From Dictyobacter kobayashii (GTDB lineage Bacteria > Chloroflexota > Ktedonobacteria > Ktedonobacterales > Ktedonobacteraceae), in the NCBI RefSeq assembly GCF_003967555.1, contig NZ_BIFS01000001.1, positions 3,844,001 through 3,908,000 on the forward strand: a stretch of 64,000 bases of DNA, read 5' to 3'. The notes under the pieces were generated by a model. The model ran no database searches, was not told where the DNA came from, and saw nothing but the letters and a program-made list of their open reading frames with translations. Position numbers and translations under genes: made by a program. Each line of letters begins with the position of its first letter. The first letter of the stretch is position 1. Positions 1 to 8,937 of this stretch are shown in pieces.

Positions 1-49
1 CCCGCTCTAACAGTGGGACCATCCTCTTTGGTATTTGTTTGAGCCAGGG

Positions 50-2068
50 TTAGTTACCGAGCGCTTCCAGCAGCATGTCTCCTTCTTCGGGAGTGATGCG
101 GCCTTCGGCGATCATGCGCAGGATGGCTTCGCGCTCCTGCTCTATGTCGACGGGGGCAGCCGCCTCGGTGGGTGCCGACTGTAGCTCTTCTTCGGGTGCT
201 ACTGGAACCTCGGGCTGAGCTCGCTCATCAAAGATCAGTTCCTGACGGCCAGTGGGAGCCTGCTGTGCTTGCCAGGTTTGCTGTCCCTGAAATGGCGGAA
301 CAGGCGGAACCGGTGGGACAGGAGGCACTGGCGATGTCTCTGGCGTCGGTGGCGTCGGTGTAACCGGCGAGGTTGGAGGTGTCGGTGGGACCGGCGGGCG
401 AGCTGGCGGCACATTCATGTTTTTGAGTGCCTGCTCGACGGCCTCCATCGCTCCCAGTACCCCTTCGGAAGCGGCACGCTGCGCCTGATCAATAATCCGA
501 TTGATGCGCTCGGGGTCCATGCTCCATTCGCGTTCGTTGATGCGGAAATTGAAGCGGGCAGCCTTCTCACGATCGCGCTGGGCGCGCTCCTGGGATCTCT
601 CGCGAGCGCGACGGGCGTGCTCCTCGGCCTTCTGGCGCTGCCGTTCAGCTTTAAAAGTGTTTTTCTGCTGGGCCTGGCGGCTAAATTCCTTAGCGATGTC
701 TGCCTGGATAGAGGCTGTGGCGCTGTTTACGGCTGCGCTGATCTCTGCGCCCAGGTCACGACCCATCGTCCCCATCTCATGGCCGAAATCGGCCATATCT
801 TTAGCGAAATCATCCCACCAGGCTCCGCCCTCGCTACTGCTGCTGCGTGGCCCTGCATCGCTGCGCAGATTGAGATCGCCGCCGACCGCCAGTTCCAGGT
901 GTGCCGCACCCTCGCCGTAGACCAGGGTGGCGCGGTTTCCAATGCTGTTCGAAACGATGGAGCGACCGCTGATATCACCGCCGACCGAGGCCTGGATGGT
1001 CAGGTTGGCTTCTGCTGGCAGGACAATTGTGGCATCACTACCCACACGTAGGTAGGAGGTACTGCCAGGAACAAAGTCTGTTTGCAGGTGCAGGTCAGAG
1101 CCAATAGTGCCCACGTTGACCGGTCCGCGAACGCCCTTGAGTACTGCATCGGAGCCAATCGAGCCTGCGCGGATCTCTCCTTCGATGTCGCTTAGATCGG
1201 CGTCGCTACCTATGTTGCCGAAGGTTACGTTGCCCTGGATGTGGTGAATGCGGGCATCGCTACCCACGCTACCAACCACCACCTGGGCGGCATTCTCAAT
1301 GATAAGGTCGCTGCCGATGCGGCCAAGTGTAATCTCAGCCTGCGGACTCAGTGTGACGCGACAGTCATCGCCAATCGTATCGACGGTCAGGCGGGCCACT
1401 TCCTGGATCTCCAGGCTGTTTCCGACGTTGCCGATGGTAACAACGCTCTCGCGTTTACCGCTCACATGGCAATCGTTGCCCACTGCATCACAGCGCAGGA
1501 TATTGACATCCTGTACATCCAGATCATTGCGGGCGCGACCAATGGTGGCTTCCTCGATGTCCTGGAGTGAAAGATCATTATCCACCTCTTGCAGATAGAC
1601 TTTGGCGATTGTAGACAGCGAAACGTCGCCGTGGAGTTTCTGCTCAGAGCGAATCTCATTGAGATTTTTACCTGATATATCACCATCCACATTCTCCAGT
1701 GTTACGATCCCCTGGATATCTTCGAGGTTGAGGTCGCCATGGAGGTTGGTGATGGTTACATCTCCCTGGATCTCCTCCAAATTGAGGTCGTCATTGATAT
1801 CGCGTGCGATGACCTGACGCACCTCTTCGATGCTGACCCCATCATTGGCATGTGAGACATACACAATGGTCTCATAAGGGACCGAGACTGTCAGGCCATC
1901 ATGTGAATCTGATATTGTTAAGCTATTTCCGGCCTGATCGTCGATGGCAAAATCCTCGTCTGTGTCAACCTCAATGGTAGGCTGGTCCCAGCCACGCACT
2001 TTCAGAAAGTCGTGAATATTTTTGAAATTGATCGCTTCAATATTGTTGGCCGAGAAAGATTTCTTCAC
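50..2068 (-). CDS. DUF4097-like beta-helix adhesin-type protein with C-terminal SHOCT-like motif
   Basis: 672 aa, GTG start preceded by AAAGGAG eight bases upstream. Residues about 85-400 are a run of short repeats of the type GDL.L.DI / IGSD..., as in right-handed beta-solenoid DUF4097 proteins (YvlB-like). Residues about 460-530 are Arg/Glu/Gln-rich and probably coiled coil; about 560-610 is a proline-rich linker (PPVPP repeats); the last 30 residues form a helical hairpin (ILRMIAEGRITPEEGDMLL) like SHOCT/YvlB N-termini. No signal peptide or membrane segment is seen, so it is probably cytoplasmic. It is last in a leftward operon with a DUF2089 protein and a short SHOCT-like protein that carry the same terminal motif. 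A role in envelope stress sensing is inferred from YvlB relatives only. Confidence 0.75.
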   Translation of the reverse strand: MKKSFSANNIEAINFKNIHDFLKVRGWDQPTIEVDTDEDFAIDDQAGNSLTISDSHDGLTVSVPYETIVYVSHANDGVSIEEVRQVIARDINDDLNLEEIQGDVTITNLHGDLNLEDIQGIVTLENVDGDISGKNLNEIRSEQKLHGDVSLSTIAKVYLQEVDNDLSLQDIEEATIGRARNDLDVQDVNILRCDAVGNDCHVSGKRESVVTIGNVGNSLEIQEVARLTVDTIGDDCRVTLSPQAEITLGRIGSDLIIENAAQVVVGSVGSDARIHHIQGNVTFGNIGSDADLSDIEGEIRAGSIGSDAVLKGVRGPVNVGTIGSDLHLQTDFVPGSTSYLRVGSDATIVLPAEANLTIQASVGGDISGRSIVSNSIGNRATLVYGEGAAHLELAVGGDLNLRSDAGPRSSSSEGGAWWDDFAKDMADFGHEMGTMGRDLGAEISAAVNSATASIQADIAKEFSRQAQQKNTFKAERQRQKAEEHARRARERSQERAQRDREKAARFNFRINEREWSMDPERINRIIDQAQRAASEGVLGAMEAVEQALKNMNVPPARPPVPPTPPTSPVTPTPPTPETSPVPPVPPVPPVPPFQGQQTWQAQQAPTGRQELIFDERAQPEVPVAPEEELQSAPTEAAAPVDIEQEREAILRMIAEGRITPEEGDMLLEALGN

Positions 2069-2104
2069 TGTTATTTCTCCTTTATGGGTTCAAAGAGAAT
2101 AATT

Positions 2105-2479
2105 TTATTCAACAAAGACTTCGAGGCGCTCACCCTGTTCCAGATCCTGGATATCGAGGAGGCGGCCTGTGTTTCCTTCTTCAATGGCGCGCAGAACATC
2201 TTCGATGGAGCGGACATCGAGTTGTGGAAGGAGATAACCTCCCAGGCGGAAACTGGTTTTTAATAGTTGTACCGGCATACTGGCAATAAAGTTTTTACGC
2301 TGTTTATTCCGATTGAGGCTGGTGGCGCGGATACGCAGGGTGCGTTCACGGACAGCTTCTGGTGGTCTGGTGACCTCTGTTTCTAAGGCATCCAATAACT
2401 GGGCTGCTTCGAGGGCGCTGATGCGGCCAGTCTCCACCAGGGTCAGAATGCGATTGCGTTCCTCTTTGGATAGCGCCAT
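2105..2479 (-). CDS. Small SHOCT-like domain protein
   Basis: 124 aa. The N-terminus (EERNRILTLVETGRISALEA) is the same helical hairpin motif found at the C-terminus of the downstream beta-helix protein. The rest is basic then acidic (ends LEQGERLEVFVE) with no enzyme motif. The ATG lies 4 bp after the stop of the DUF2089 gene and its ribosome site (AAAGG) is inside the end of that gene, so the two are translationally coupled. Likely a partner or regulator of the beta-helix protein; function unknown. Confidence 0.7.
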   Translation of the reverse strand: MALSKEERNRILTLVETGRISALEAAQLLDALETEVTRPPEAVRERTLRIRATSLNRNKQRKNFIASMPVQLLKTSFRLGGYLLPQLDVRSIEDVLRAIEEGNTGRLLDIQDLEQGERLEVFVE

Positions 2480-2483
2480 GATC

Positions 2484-2843
2484 TTAGCCTTTCAATAGTT
2501 TCATCGCCTCTTCTACGCTGATCTCTTTGGCGGCCAGTTTATCGAGGACGACCCGTCTATCGACGCGGCCATCGAACTCGGGGGTGCCACCCAGGGAGGT
2601 AACGATATCATCCAGGCGGCTACGGGCGGTATTATAGGCAATATTCATCTCGGCCGCCAGTTTCTGGATATTGCCGCGATACTTAACAAGTAGCTCGACA
2701 AAGTCCAATTGTTCGCGCGTGAGTCGACCAACCCAACCCAGGCTAAAGCGTCCCTCAATGGTGATGCCGCTGGCCGGGCACTCCAGGCGAGTCACAATCA
2801 GTTCCTCGCCACTCACTGGATCTCTGGTAATTAATGGATGCAT
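2484..2843 (-). CDS. DUF2089 family protein (helix-turn-helix-like)
   Basis: 119 aa. Resembles DUF2089 proteins: a short N-terminal beta part (IEGRFSLGWVGRLTREQLDF), a central helix-turn-helix-like stretch (NIQKLAAEMNIAYNTARSRL) and a C-terminal motif (LAAKEISVEEAMKLLKG) that matches the SHOCT-like hairpin of the next two genes. The ATG has AAGGAG 11 bases upstream. In Bacilli DUF2089 genes also sit next to yvlB-like genes, so a transcriptional regulator of this operon is a reasonable inference. Confidence 0.75.
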   Translation of the reverse strand: MHPLITRDPVSGEELIVTRLECPASGITIEGRFSLGWVGRLTREQLDFVELLVKYRGNIQKLAAEMNIAYNTARSRLDDIVTSLGGTPEFDGRVDRRVVLDKLAAKEISVEEAMKLLKG

Positions 2844-2906
2844 ACTGGTGTTTCTCCTTATATTTGTCTACCGTGTATCTGATTCCTACTGCCATAGGAA
2901 AGATGG

Positions 2907-3140
2907 TCAGGCGTGTAGTTGACCGGTTTTTGGACCATGGAAGGCCGGAGCTTTCGGTTTAGCTGCCTGCTCAAGTTGTTGGCCCAGGTTGACCAGCGAA
3001 TGGCCCAGGGTACTGATTACGCGTGAGCCTAAGGTCGGTTGAGAAAGATTACCGGCCAGTTGATTGTCTGTGATTTCCTGGCGGATTTCCCTATCCCGGT
3101 GAGCGGTTGTAGCGTTGAGCAATTGTAGTTCGGTATACAT
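2907..3140 (-). CDS. Hypothetical small protein
   Basis: 77 aa (MYTELQLLNATTAHRDREIR...). The start at 3140 is chosen because AAGGAGG lies eight bases before it; a longer reading from 3161 would place that ribosome site inside the gene. The sequence is Gln/Leu/Lys rich with one amphipathic helix (SLVNLGQQLEQAAKPKAP) and no membrane segment. It is the first gene of the leftward regulator operon. No family recognised. Confidence 0.6.
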   Translation of the reverse strand: MYTELQLLNATTAHRDREIRQEITDNQLAGNLSQPTLGSRVISTLGHSLVNLGQQLEQAAKPKAPAFHGPKTGQLHA

Positions 3141-3796
3141 TGTGTCATCCTCCTTGTCCATCTTAAGCTGTCCAACTGGTCAGCCAGTCTTTCTCCTATA
3201 CTATTTCCATCGCGCTGAGCCGCCGCTATCCCTCGTCTGTAATTATACTTTAAAAATTGCTTTTGAATTGATAATTTTTTTGTTGATGTGAGAATAATAC
3301 CACGCCAATTAGCAAAAATCAATACTTATTTGGTGAATATTTTTAAATTATTGTAGATAATCTACTTTTTAGCTGTGTTTTTTTATTTGCCGCAAGAAAA
3401 TATTTGCCCAGAGAGCAATAAGCTCTTCACTAAAGCAGGTTCTATACGCTTGTTATGCATTTTATGATTTAAATTATGACACATTTCAAGTTTCTGAACA
3501 TTTTTTCTAGTATTGTGATATTTGTGCAAAACACAAATATCACAATACTAGAAAAAATGTGCGGGCGCGGATGCGGCCGCACGCAATTGGTTTATTGAGC
3601 AGGTGGAAAATTTGTAGAAGGAGATTGTTGATTAATAGGCACAAAGAGCGTCATAAGAAAATAGTGTCCTTTTTCAATGATGCTACCGGGTAAAAGGAAT
3701 GGGCTGTGACTGGCTGCTTGCCTGTTGTGTTTGGCGGTAGGTGAAGCATGTGCAGATCATCTCACTATTTCTGCATAGAGTGAAGGGAGTCCGGCT
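3141..3796. other. Intergenic promoter region between divergent operons
   Basis: 656 bp, AT-rich, without a credible coding frame. It must hold the leftward promoter of the 77-aa gene and the rightward promoter of the ECF sigma gene. The only strong structure is the long hairpin at 3498-3560. A ribosome site (AAGGGAG) for the sigma gene lies at its right end. Confidence 0.6.
3498..3560. repeat. Perfect 29-bp inverted repeat (hairpin)
   Basis: Arms 3498-3526 and 3532-3560 are perfectly complementary over 29 bp with a 5-nt loop (CAAAA). It sits between divergent genes, so it is not an obvious terminator for either. The runs of T and A at the outer ends could make it work as one in either direction. 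Confidence 0.9.
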
Positions 3797-4393
3797 ATGT
3801 ATCCGCATCTTCCTGATGATATCTCTCTTGAGTGGCTGGTTAGCGAGGCGCGTAACGGTAATCAGCAAGCTGCCGATCGATTATTCGATACCTTTTATCG
3901 CAGGATTCGCCACTTCTTTATGAAGGATCTGCATGTCAATATAGAGACTGCGGAGGAGTTGGTTCAGGATACCTTTGAGAAGGCGTGGCGAAAATTGCCG
4001 ACATTACATGATTGTGTACGCTTTGAAGCGTGGTTATATACCATTGCCCGCAATGTGGCCTTTGATCACGGACGGAAGTTGAAGCGGCGTAAGATACCAA
4101 TCCCGATTGATCCAGAATTTGAGCTGGCCGATGCGGCTCCCCAGGTGGAGAGCCTGGTGCTGGCACAGATGCATATGCGCGAAATGTGGGATGCTATGCC
4201 CGCCAAGCAACGTGAATGCCTCTATTGGTATTACATGGAGAATTTGACGATGGAGGAGGTTGCCGTGCAGTTGCAACTGGGTGCCGATACCGTAAAAGCA
4301 TATATTAGCAAGGCTCGCGTGAAATTGCGCGAAGGCATTTATTCTTCAGAGGAGGAGCAAGTCAATGTCAAGTCAAAACGATGCAGAGCATGA
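3797..4393 (+). CDS. ECF-type RNA polymerase sigma factor
   Basis: 198 aa, the normal length for sigma-70 family ECF factors. Region 2 is at residues about 25-95 (ETAEELVQDTFEKAWRKLP, then FEAWLYTIARNVAFDHGRK). Region 4 is at about 125-180 (MPAKQRECLYWYYMENLTME followed by an HTH ending in VKAYISKARVKLREG). The ATG is preceded by AAGGGAG. The gene overlaps the downstream anti-sigma gene by 29 bp, so the two are translationally coupled, as expected of a sigma/anti-sigma pair. It would direct polymerase to a regulon controlled by whatever the partner senses. Confidence 0.93.
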   Translation: MYPHLPDDISLEWLVSEARNGNQQAADRLFDTFYRRIRHFFMKDLHVNIETAEELVQDTFEKAWRKLPTLHDCVRFEAWLYTIARNVAFDHGRKLKRRKIPIPIDPEFELADAAPQVESLVLAQMHMREMWDAMPAKQRECLYWYYMENLTMEEVAVQLQLGADTVKAYISKARVKLREGIYSSEEEQVNVKSKRCRA

Positions 4394-6524
4394 TCCAATG
4401 GAGGATGTGTTTATGCACGTTATGTGTGATCGTTGGGCTGAAAAGCTTGAGGTAACACGTGTGGAGCACTTCTCTGAGGATGAGCGTCACGCATTTGAAC
4501 TCCATGCGGAGTCCTGTCCTCGTTGTCAGGAATTGGTGGCGCAATACCAGGTTGTCGATGACTATTTTTATCGCATGATATTGTCGGAGCAGATGTCGGT
4601 GGCTGCGAAAGCGCCGCCACTGCCGACTGATATGAAGCGCAAGCTACGGGCCACGCATATCTGGGATACGTTCCAGCATGTGCTGGGCCAGCGGATGGCG
4701 GCTTTTCAGCATACCTTTGCGCTCCTGTTACAGGGTTCGGGCCTGCTGTTGCTGCTTATGATCCTGTGCGCGATCTTTTTCCAGGTAGGGATTGGGGACA
4801 ATCGGATGATGCCCTTATCCCTGTTGACGCTGGCCTTTGCGTTGATTATGCTGGGCTTCCTCAATAATCAGCATCAATTCAGGGATGCTGGTCAGCAGCG
4901 CTGGCGGCAAACCGATGCGCGGCACGGCACGTTAGCGTGGCGGGAACTTTCGTTGCCAATGCCTGCTTTGAGTAAGGATGCACCGGCACGGGTGAGCCGC
5001 TATCGTGCGCGCAGGCGCTTTCGGGATCGGCTGTTCCGCGATAAATGGATCTGGGGGATAACGGTCTGTCTCTTACTGGCTATTTGTGTGGTCTCGTCAG
5101 GCTGGCTTTTCCCGCTGCCGTTTTCAAGTAGCAGTAGTGATGCAGTTACTACCGGGGCTCCGGTGGGGATTAGTGTGGATGGGAGTCGGGTATTTGATAC
5201 CAGCCGACAGGATGGAGATCTGAAGCGGCAGGCGGCCAGCAAGGTCCTGGAGGGGGATGTCGATGGCGCAAAAGAGTTGTGGAAGCAGGCATTGGCCCTG
5301 GATAGTAATGATGCCGAATTGTTGATCTATCAAGAAAATCAAAGCGTGAAGGATTCGCTGCAGCCTTACTTTACGCTGGTGGTTGGGACGGTATTCTCAC
5401 AGCAGCATATTGGCGGGGCCCGCGATATTTTGCAGGGAGCCTATGTAGCGCAAAAAGAGTACAATGCTCAGGCTACGAAAACGCATGGCATGCTATTGAG
5501 GTTGATGATTGCTTCAGCTGATGTAGATGCCGCGAGTCCTAATACGATAGCCGCTCAAGTGGTACAGGCGGCCCAGAAAGATCATACGATCATTGGGGTG
5601 ATGGGCTGGTCTACCAGCCAGAGCGCGGTTTCTGCCCTTCAGGAATTGACCGCGGCCCATCTGCCCATGGTCTCACCAACCGCGTCCAGTGATATGCTTT
5701 CCGGTCGCTCGCCCTACTTTTTCCGGGTCGCACCCACTGATACGCAGCAGGCAACGCTGGCCGCTACCTACGCCAAACAGGTCTTGCATGCGCAACGGGT
5801 TGTGCTCCTGAGCGATCCCGACGACCCATATAGTAATAGTCTGGCCCAGGCATTTCTGCAGCATTATACGGATAGCACGCATAAGTTGATCCACGAACCT
5901 TATGATTATACCAAGGGCGATCTAAGCACGGTTGATCGCCAGATGAATGATATCTTACAGCAGAAGCCTGACCTGATCTACTTTGCTGGTTATGTTAACG
6001 AAGCCAGTGTGATGCTCAAGCGGCTACCGCCCTGCCAGGCTGGCCAATCCTGCCTGGCAGTCTTAGGTGGTGATGCACTCTATGTGCAGGGTGACTATTC
6101 GCTGGAAGCCTTTAAGAATTATGGGCGGCTGCACTTTACTGCTTTTGCGGCGCAGGCGCGCTCACAGTCCCAGCATCCTCAATTCTTTATTAATTATGCC
6201 AGAGACTTTGATCCAGCGGGACAATATCGACCGGGCACCTATGGTTATAATGCGACCGACGCGGATGTCATCCTTGGCTATGATGCTACACTGGTCCTGA
6301 TCAAGGCCAGCCAGCAATTGCAGGCCCAGGGACAGTCGCAGATGACGGGAACGCAGATGCAGAAGGTTCTGCAGACGATCTCTGTCGATGGTGTCAGTGG
6401 CGAGATCCATTTTGACCACAATGGTAATCCGATCGCGAAAGATATTATCATCATGAAAGGCAGCGAAAATGGTCATACCACGATTGACCATTCTTTAGAC
6501 AAAAGTTGGGTGGAACCCCACTAA
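4365..6524 (+). CDS. Zinc-finger anti-sigma factor fused to a periplasmic-binding-type receptor domain
   Basis: 719 aa, ATG with AGGAGG upstream inside the sigma gene. Residues 1-75: anti-sigma domain with the H-x3-C-x2-C zinc motif (ELHAESCPRCQELV). Three hydrophobic spans at about 118-143, 148-167 and 228-253 place the remainder outside the cell. Residues about 285-325 look like one TPR-type helical pair (VLEGDVDGAKELWKQALALD). Residues about 335-719 resemble type I periplasmic binding / Leu-Ile-Val receptor domains: IIGVMGWSTSQSAVSALQEL, PMVSPTASSD, YFFRVAPTDTQQATLAA. The expected reading is that an extracellular small ligand changes the hold of the anti-sigma domain on the sigma factor. 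Most ZAS proteins are far shorter; the receptor fusion is the unusual feature. Confidence 0.85.
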   Translation: MSSQNDAEHDPMEDVFMHVMCDRWAEKLEVTRVEHFSEDERHAFELHAESCPRCQELVAQYQVVDDYFYRMILSEQMSVAAKAPPLPTDMKRKLRATHIWDTFQHVLGQRMAAFQHTFALLLQGSGLLLLLMILCAIFFQVGIGDNRMMPLSLLTLAFALIMLGFLNNQHQFRDAGQQRWRQTDARHGTLAWRELSLPMPALSKDAPARVSRYRARRRFRDRLFRDKWIWGITVCLLLAICVVSSGWLFPLPFSSSSSDAVTTGAPVGISVDGSRVFDTSRQDGDLKRQAASKVLEGDVDGAKELWKQALALDSNDAELLIYQENQSVKDSLQPYFTLVVGTVFSQQHIGGARDILQGAYVAQKEYNAQATKTHGMLLRLMIASADVDAASPNTIAAQVVQAAQKDHTIIGVMGWSTSQSAVSALQELTAAHLPMVSPTASSDMLSGRSPYFFRVAPTDTQQATLAATYAKQVLHAQRVVLLSDPDDPYSNSLAQAFLQHYTDSTHKLIHEPYDYTKGDLSTVDRQMNDILQQKPDLIYFAGYVNEASVMLKRLPPCQAGQSCLAVLGGDALYVQGDYSLEAFKNYGRLHFTAFAAQARSQSQHPQFFINYARDFDPAGQYRPGTYGYNATDADVILGYDATLVLIKASQQLQAQGQSQMTGTQMQKVLQTISVDGVSGEIHFDHNGNPIAKDIIIMKGSENGHTTIDHSLDKSWVEPH

Positions 6525-7069
6525 GATATTGTTGGCGAATTGCCTTCAACTAAACTGCTGCCGGTTTTGCCGAGGCCATCAACCGGGCGAAGCGCGAGAC
6601 AGGAGTTGAAGCATGAGTGTCATCAGCTAGCCAGGCGCGAAAGATGTAGCAGAAGTTGCTCAACCATACATTGAGCAACTTCTGCTACATCTGAAGAGCA
6701 CTTTGCCGCCAATTTTTCCTCAACTCACCTCAATCCACCTCATGTGAAAGACGCAGGCCACCAACCTTGCTGCACTTTTGTAAGCACATATTATAGTCTA
6801 AATAGACGAACATTAGCAGATTGCAGCCACAATGCAACATCATTATTCCATGTCACATTCCACAGCAGAGACGCCAGCTTACTGTATTTATATATACCAT
6901 TTTTGGCTATTAAATAGTTTATCGGTGATATTTTGTTTAACTCAGCATTAATATATATGGTGTGTTAAACGAAATATGAAATGACATATCACTATTTAAT
7001 TATCATAGAAATTTTTTAGTATGAAAGATAGCTCTATTATCAAGCTATTTTAATCGAAAGGGATTTCAT
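6525..7069 (+). other. Intergenic region before the sedolisin gene
   Basis: 545 bp without a credible gene. The left part holds the perfect hairpin 6642-6692. The right part (6780-7060) is strongly AT-rich and should contain the sedolisin promoter, but I cannot point to a convincing -35/-10 pair. Confidence 0.5.
6642..6692. terminator. Perfect 22-bp hairpin after the anti-sigma gene
   Basis: Arms 6642-6663 and 6671-6692 are perfectly complementary, loop CCATACA. It lies 118 bp after the anti-sigma stop. It lacks a following T-run, so it is a possible but not classical terminator. Confidence 0.6.
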
Positions 7070-8512
7070 TTGAAGCGTACTGCGCGTTCATTTTCCACCC
7101 GGCAGCTCTATTACTTATCAACGATTGCCATTTTTCTGAGCACTGTCGTCATCCTTACATCCGAGCTTGCCTTTGTGCCAGCACACAGAGTTGCGGCCCG
7201 ATCAACTGGGGTGCTTATGAGTCAGCATGGTCATGTGTTGATCCAGGCTGGATCGGTTCCACCAGGTGATGCCTACTGCAAGGCCAACTTCAGTATTGAC
7301 TGTTACGGGCCACACCAGATGCAGAATATCTATAATATTACTCCACTTCTTACTGCTGGTTATACAGGTAAAGGCCAGACCATTGTGATCATCGACTCCT
7401 ATGGTAGCCCAACGATTACCCAGGATTTGAAAACCTTTGACGCTGGCTTCGGGATTCCTGATCCCCCTGGTTTCAAGATCCTTGCCCCATTAGGGGTGCA
7501 CACATTTAATGATAGTGTCGCAGACGATGATTCATGGGCACTCGAAACCACACTTGATGTCGAGTGGGCCCACGCAATCGCGCCAGCTGCCAACATTGTG
7601 CTGCTCACCAGCCCTGTTGATGAGTCACAGGGTATTCAGGGCTTACCTGAGTTCCTTCAATTGGAGCAATATGCACTGAATAATCATCTTGGCAATATTA
7701 TTTCTCAGAGCTGGGGAACTGCTGAGAATACACTTTTCTACAATGCAGGGATACCAACCAAAGGATACATGCGTAGCAATGCAATGATGTACAACAGCAA
7801 TATGCTTATGTTTGATAAATTCAATACACTCTATCAACAAGCAGCCGCCCAGCACGTTACCGTTTTCGCTACCTCTGGCGACTATGGGACTGCGAACGAT
7901 GTCGTGACACAAGACAACGTTTTCCCTTCTCCCACTGTTCTGTTCCCTGCCTCCTCTCCCTATGTCACAACAGTGGGAGGAACCCAGTTACAGACCAACA
8001 CAGATGGTAGCTATCGAGGTGAGGTTGCATGGGATGTTGCACCTTACGTTGCCACAGGTGGTGGCATCAGCCAGCATTACGAGGAGCCCTCCTATCAGAC
8101 CTCTACGCTGCCAACGGCTATGCAGCAGCAACTACATGGACATCGTGGCGTGCCGGATATTGCCTATAATGCCTCTGCAGGCTCATCGGTCCTGATGTAT
8201 ATGAGCTTCCGCGGAGCAAGCACAAAGGGCTACTACAATGTCGGTGGCACCAGTGAGGGTGCACCGCAGTGGGCTGGTATCACAGCTATCGCGGACCAAT
8301 ATGCAGGTCGCTCGCTCGGTTTCTTGAATCCTGCGTTATATTCACTTGCGAATAGTCCTGCCTATGCGCAAGACTTTCATGATATTACGCAAGGAAATAA
8401 CGGACTGTATGGTGTACCCGGATATAATGCCGGAACCGGTTGGGATCTCCTGACTGGCTGGGGATCGCCAAATGTGACGAATCTTGTACACGATCTCGCA
8501 AAAGTACAATAG
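7070..8512 (+). CDS. Secreted S53 family serine-carboxyl peptidase (sedolisin/kumamolisin type)
   Basis: 480 aa from a TTG start with AAAGGGA upstream. N-terminal signal sequence (hydrophobic about 14-35). Catalytic residues visible: Glu159 and Asp163 in WALETTLDVEWAHAIAP, Asp271 of the oxyanion hole in TSGDYG, and Ser395 in VGGTSEGAPQWAG. The C-terminal DITQGNNG...GWDLLTGWG stretch is the usual calcium site. The usual long activation prodomain (about 180 aa) is absent: the catalytic core starts about 80 residues in. Family members are acid-active endopeptidases; this one should act outside the cell on protein substrates. It stands alone, with a terminator behind it. Confidence 0.92.
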   Translation: MKRTARSFSTRQLYYLSTIAIFLSTVVILTSELAFVPAHRVAARSTGVLMSQHGHVLIQAGSVPPGDAYCKANFSIDCYGPHQMQNIYNITPLLTAGYTGKGQTIVIIDSYGSPTITQDLKTFDAGFGIPDPPGFKILAPLGVHTFNDSVADDDSWALETTLDVEWAHAIAPAANIVLLTSPVDESQGIQGLPEFLQLEQYALNNHLGNIISQSWGTAENTLFYNAGIPTKGYMRSNAMMYNSNMLMFDKFNTLYQQAAAQHVTVFATSGDYGTANDVVTQDNVFPSPTVLFPASSPYVTTVGGTQLQTNTDGSYRGEVAWDVAPYVATGGGISQHYEEPSYQTSTLPTAMQQQLHGHRGVPDIAYNASAGSSVLMYMSFRGASTKGYYNVGGTSEGAPQWAGITAIADQYAGRSLGFLNPALYSLANSPAYAQDFHDITQGNNGLYGVPGYNAGTGWDLLTGWGSPNVTNLVHDLAKVQ

Positions 8513-8533
8513 CATCTTTTGCTGACATAGAGT

Positions 8534-8575
8534 AAATATGATGCCAGTGCAACAAGTTGCACTGGCATCATATTT
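8534..8575. terminator. Terminator hairpin after the sedolisin gene
   Basis: Arms 8534-8553 and 8556-8575 form a perfect 20-bp inverted repeat around AA, followed by ATTTTC. It lies 21 bp after the stop codon. Confidence 0.8.
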
Positions 8576-8643
8576 ATTTTCATAGGGGGCATGAGTCATC
8601 CCGAAGTTTTCGAACTGACGTTCGGCCTTCGTCAATTCGCCTG

Positions 8644-8722
8644 AGAAGCGGGGTTGCAAGGGGTGACCAGCCTCTTGCCGGGGTTCGAGGGGTGTCTCCT
8701 CGTTTCAGTGCCCTCCCGCACT
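8644..8722. repeat. Dispersed REP-like element (copy 1)
   Basis: The stretch beginning GCGGGGTTGCAAGGGGTGAC and ending near CCCTCCCGCAC resembles the repeats at 49922-50031 (GCGGGGATGCAAGGGGCGGC) and the one split by the insertion sequence at 20042/21690. It contains short GC-rich inverted repeats and no coding sequence. The rest of the 8513-8937 gap shows only AT-rich sequence. Confidence 0.6.
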
Positions 8723-8937
8723 TTTTTGAGTATATAAGTAGTTGATGATGATATTGTTGGTGTAGCTATCCTGTGATAGACGAATAGATAGTATGCGTAT
8801 ATAGACAGGATCGAGTAAAATAAGAAAAATGCTTGCCTCAAAACATTGTTGCATTCCTATGCATTATTCTAATGGAATATTATTTTGATGGATTGTGAAC
8901 AGAAACCGGATCTCATAATGAGAAAAAAGGAGATAGC

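Noticed and set aside
269..1051. 260-aa open frame opposite the beta-helix gene
   Set aside because: Antisense shadow of a repetitive, GC-rich gene; low-complexity Trp/Arg/Cys content and no ribosome site.
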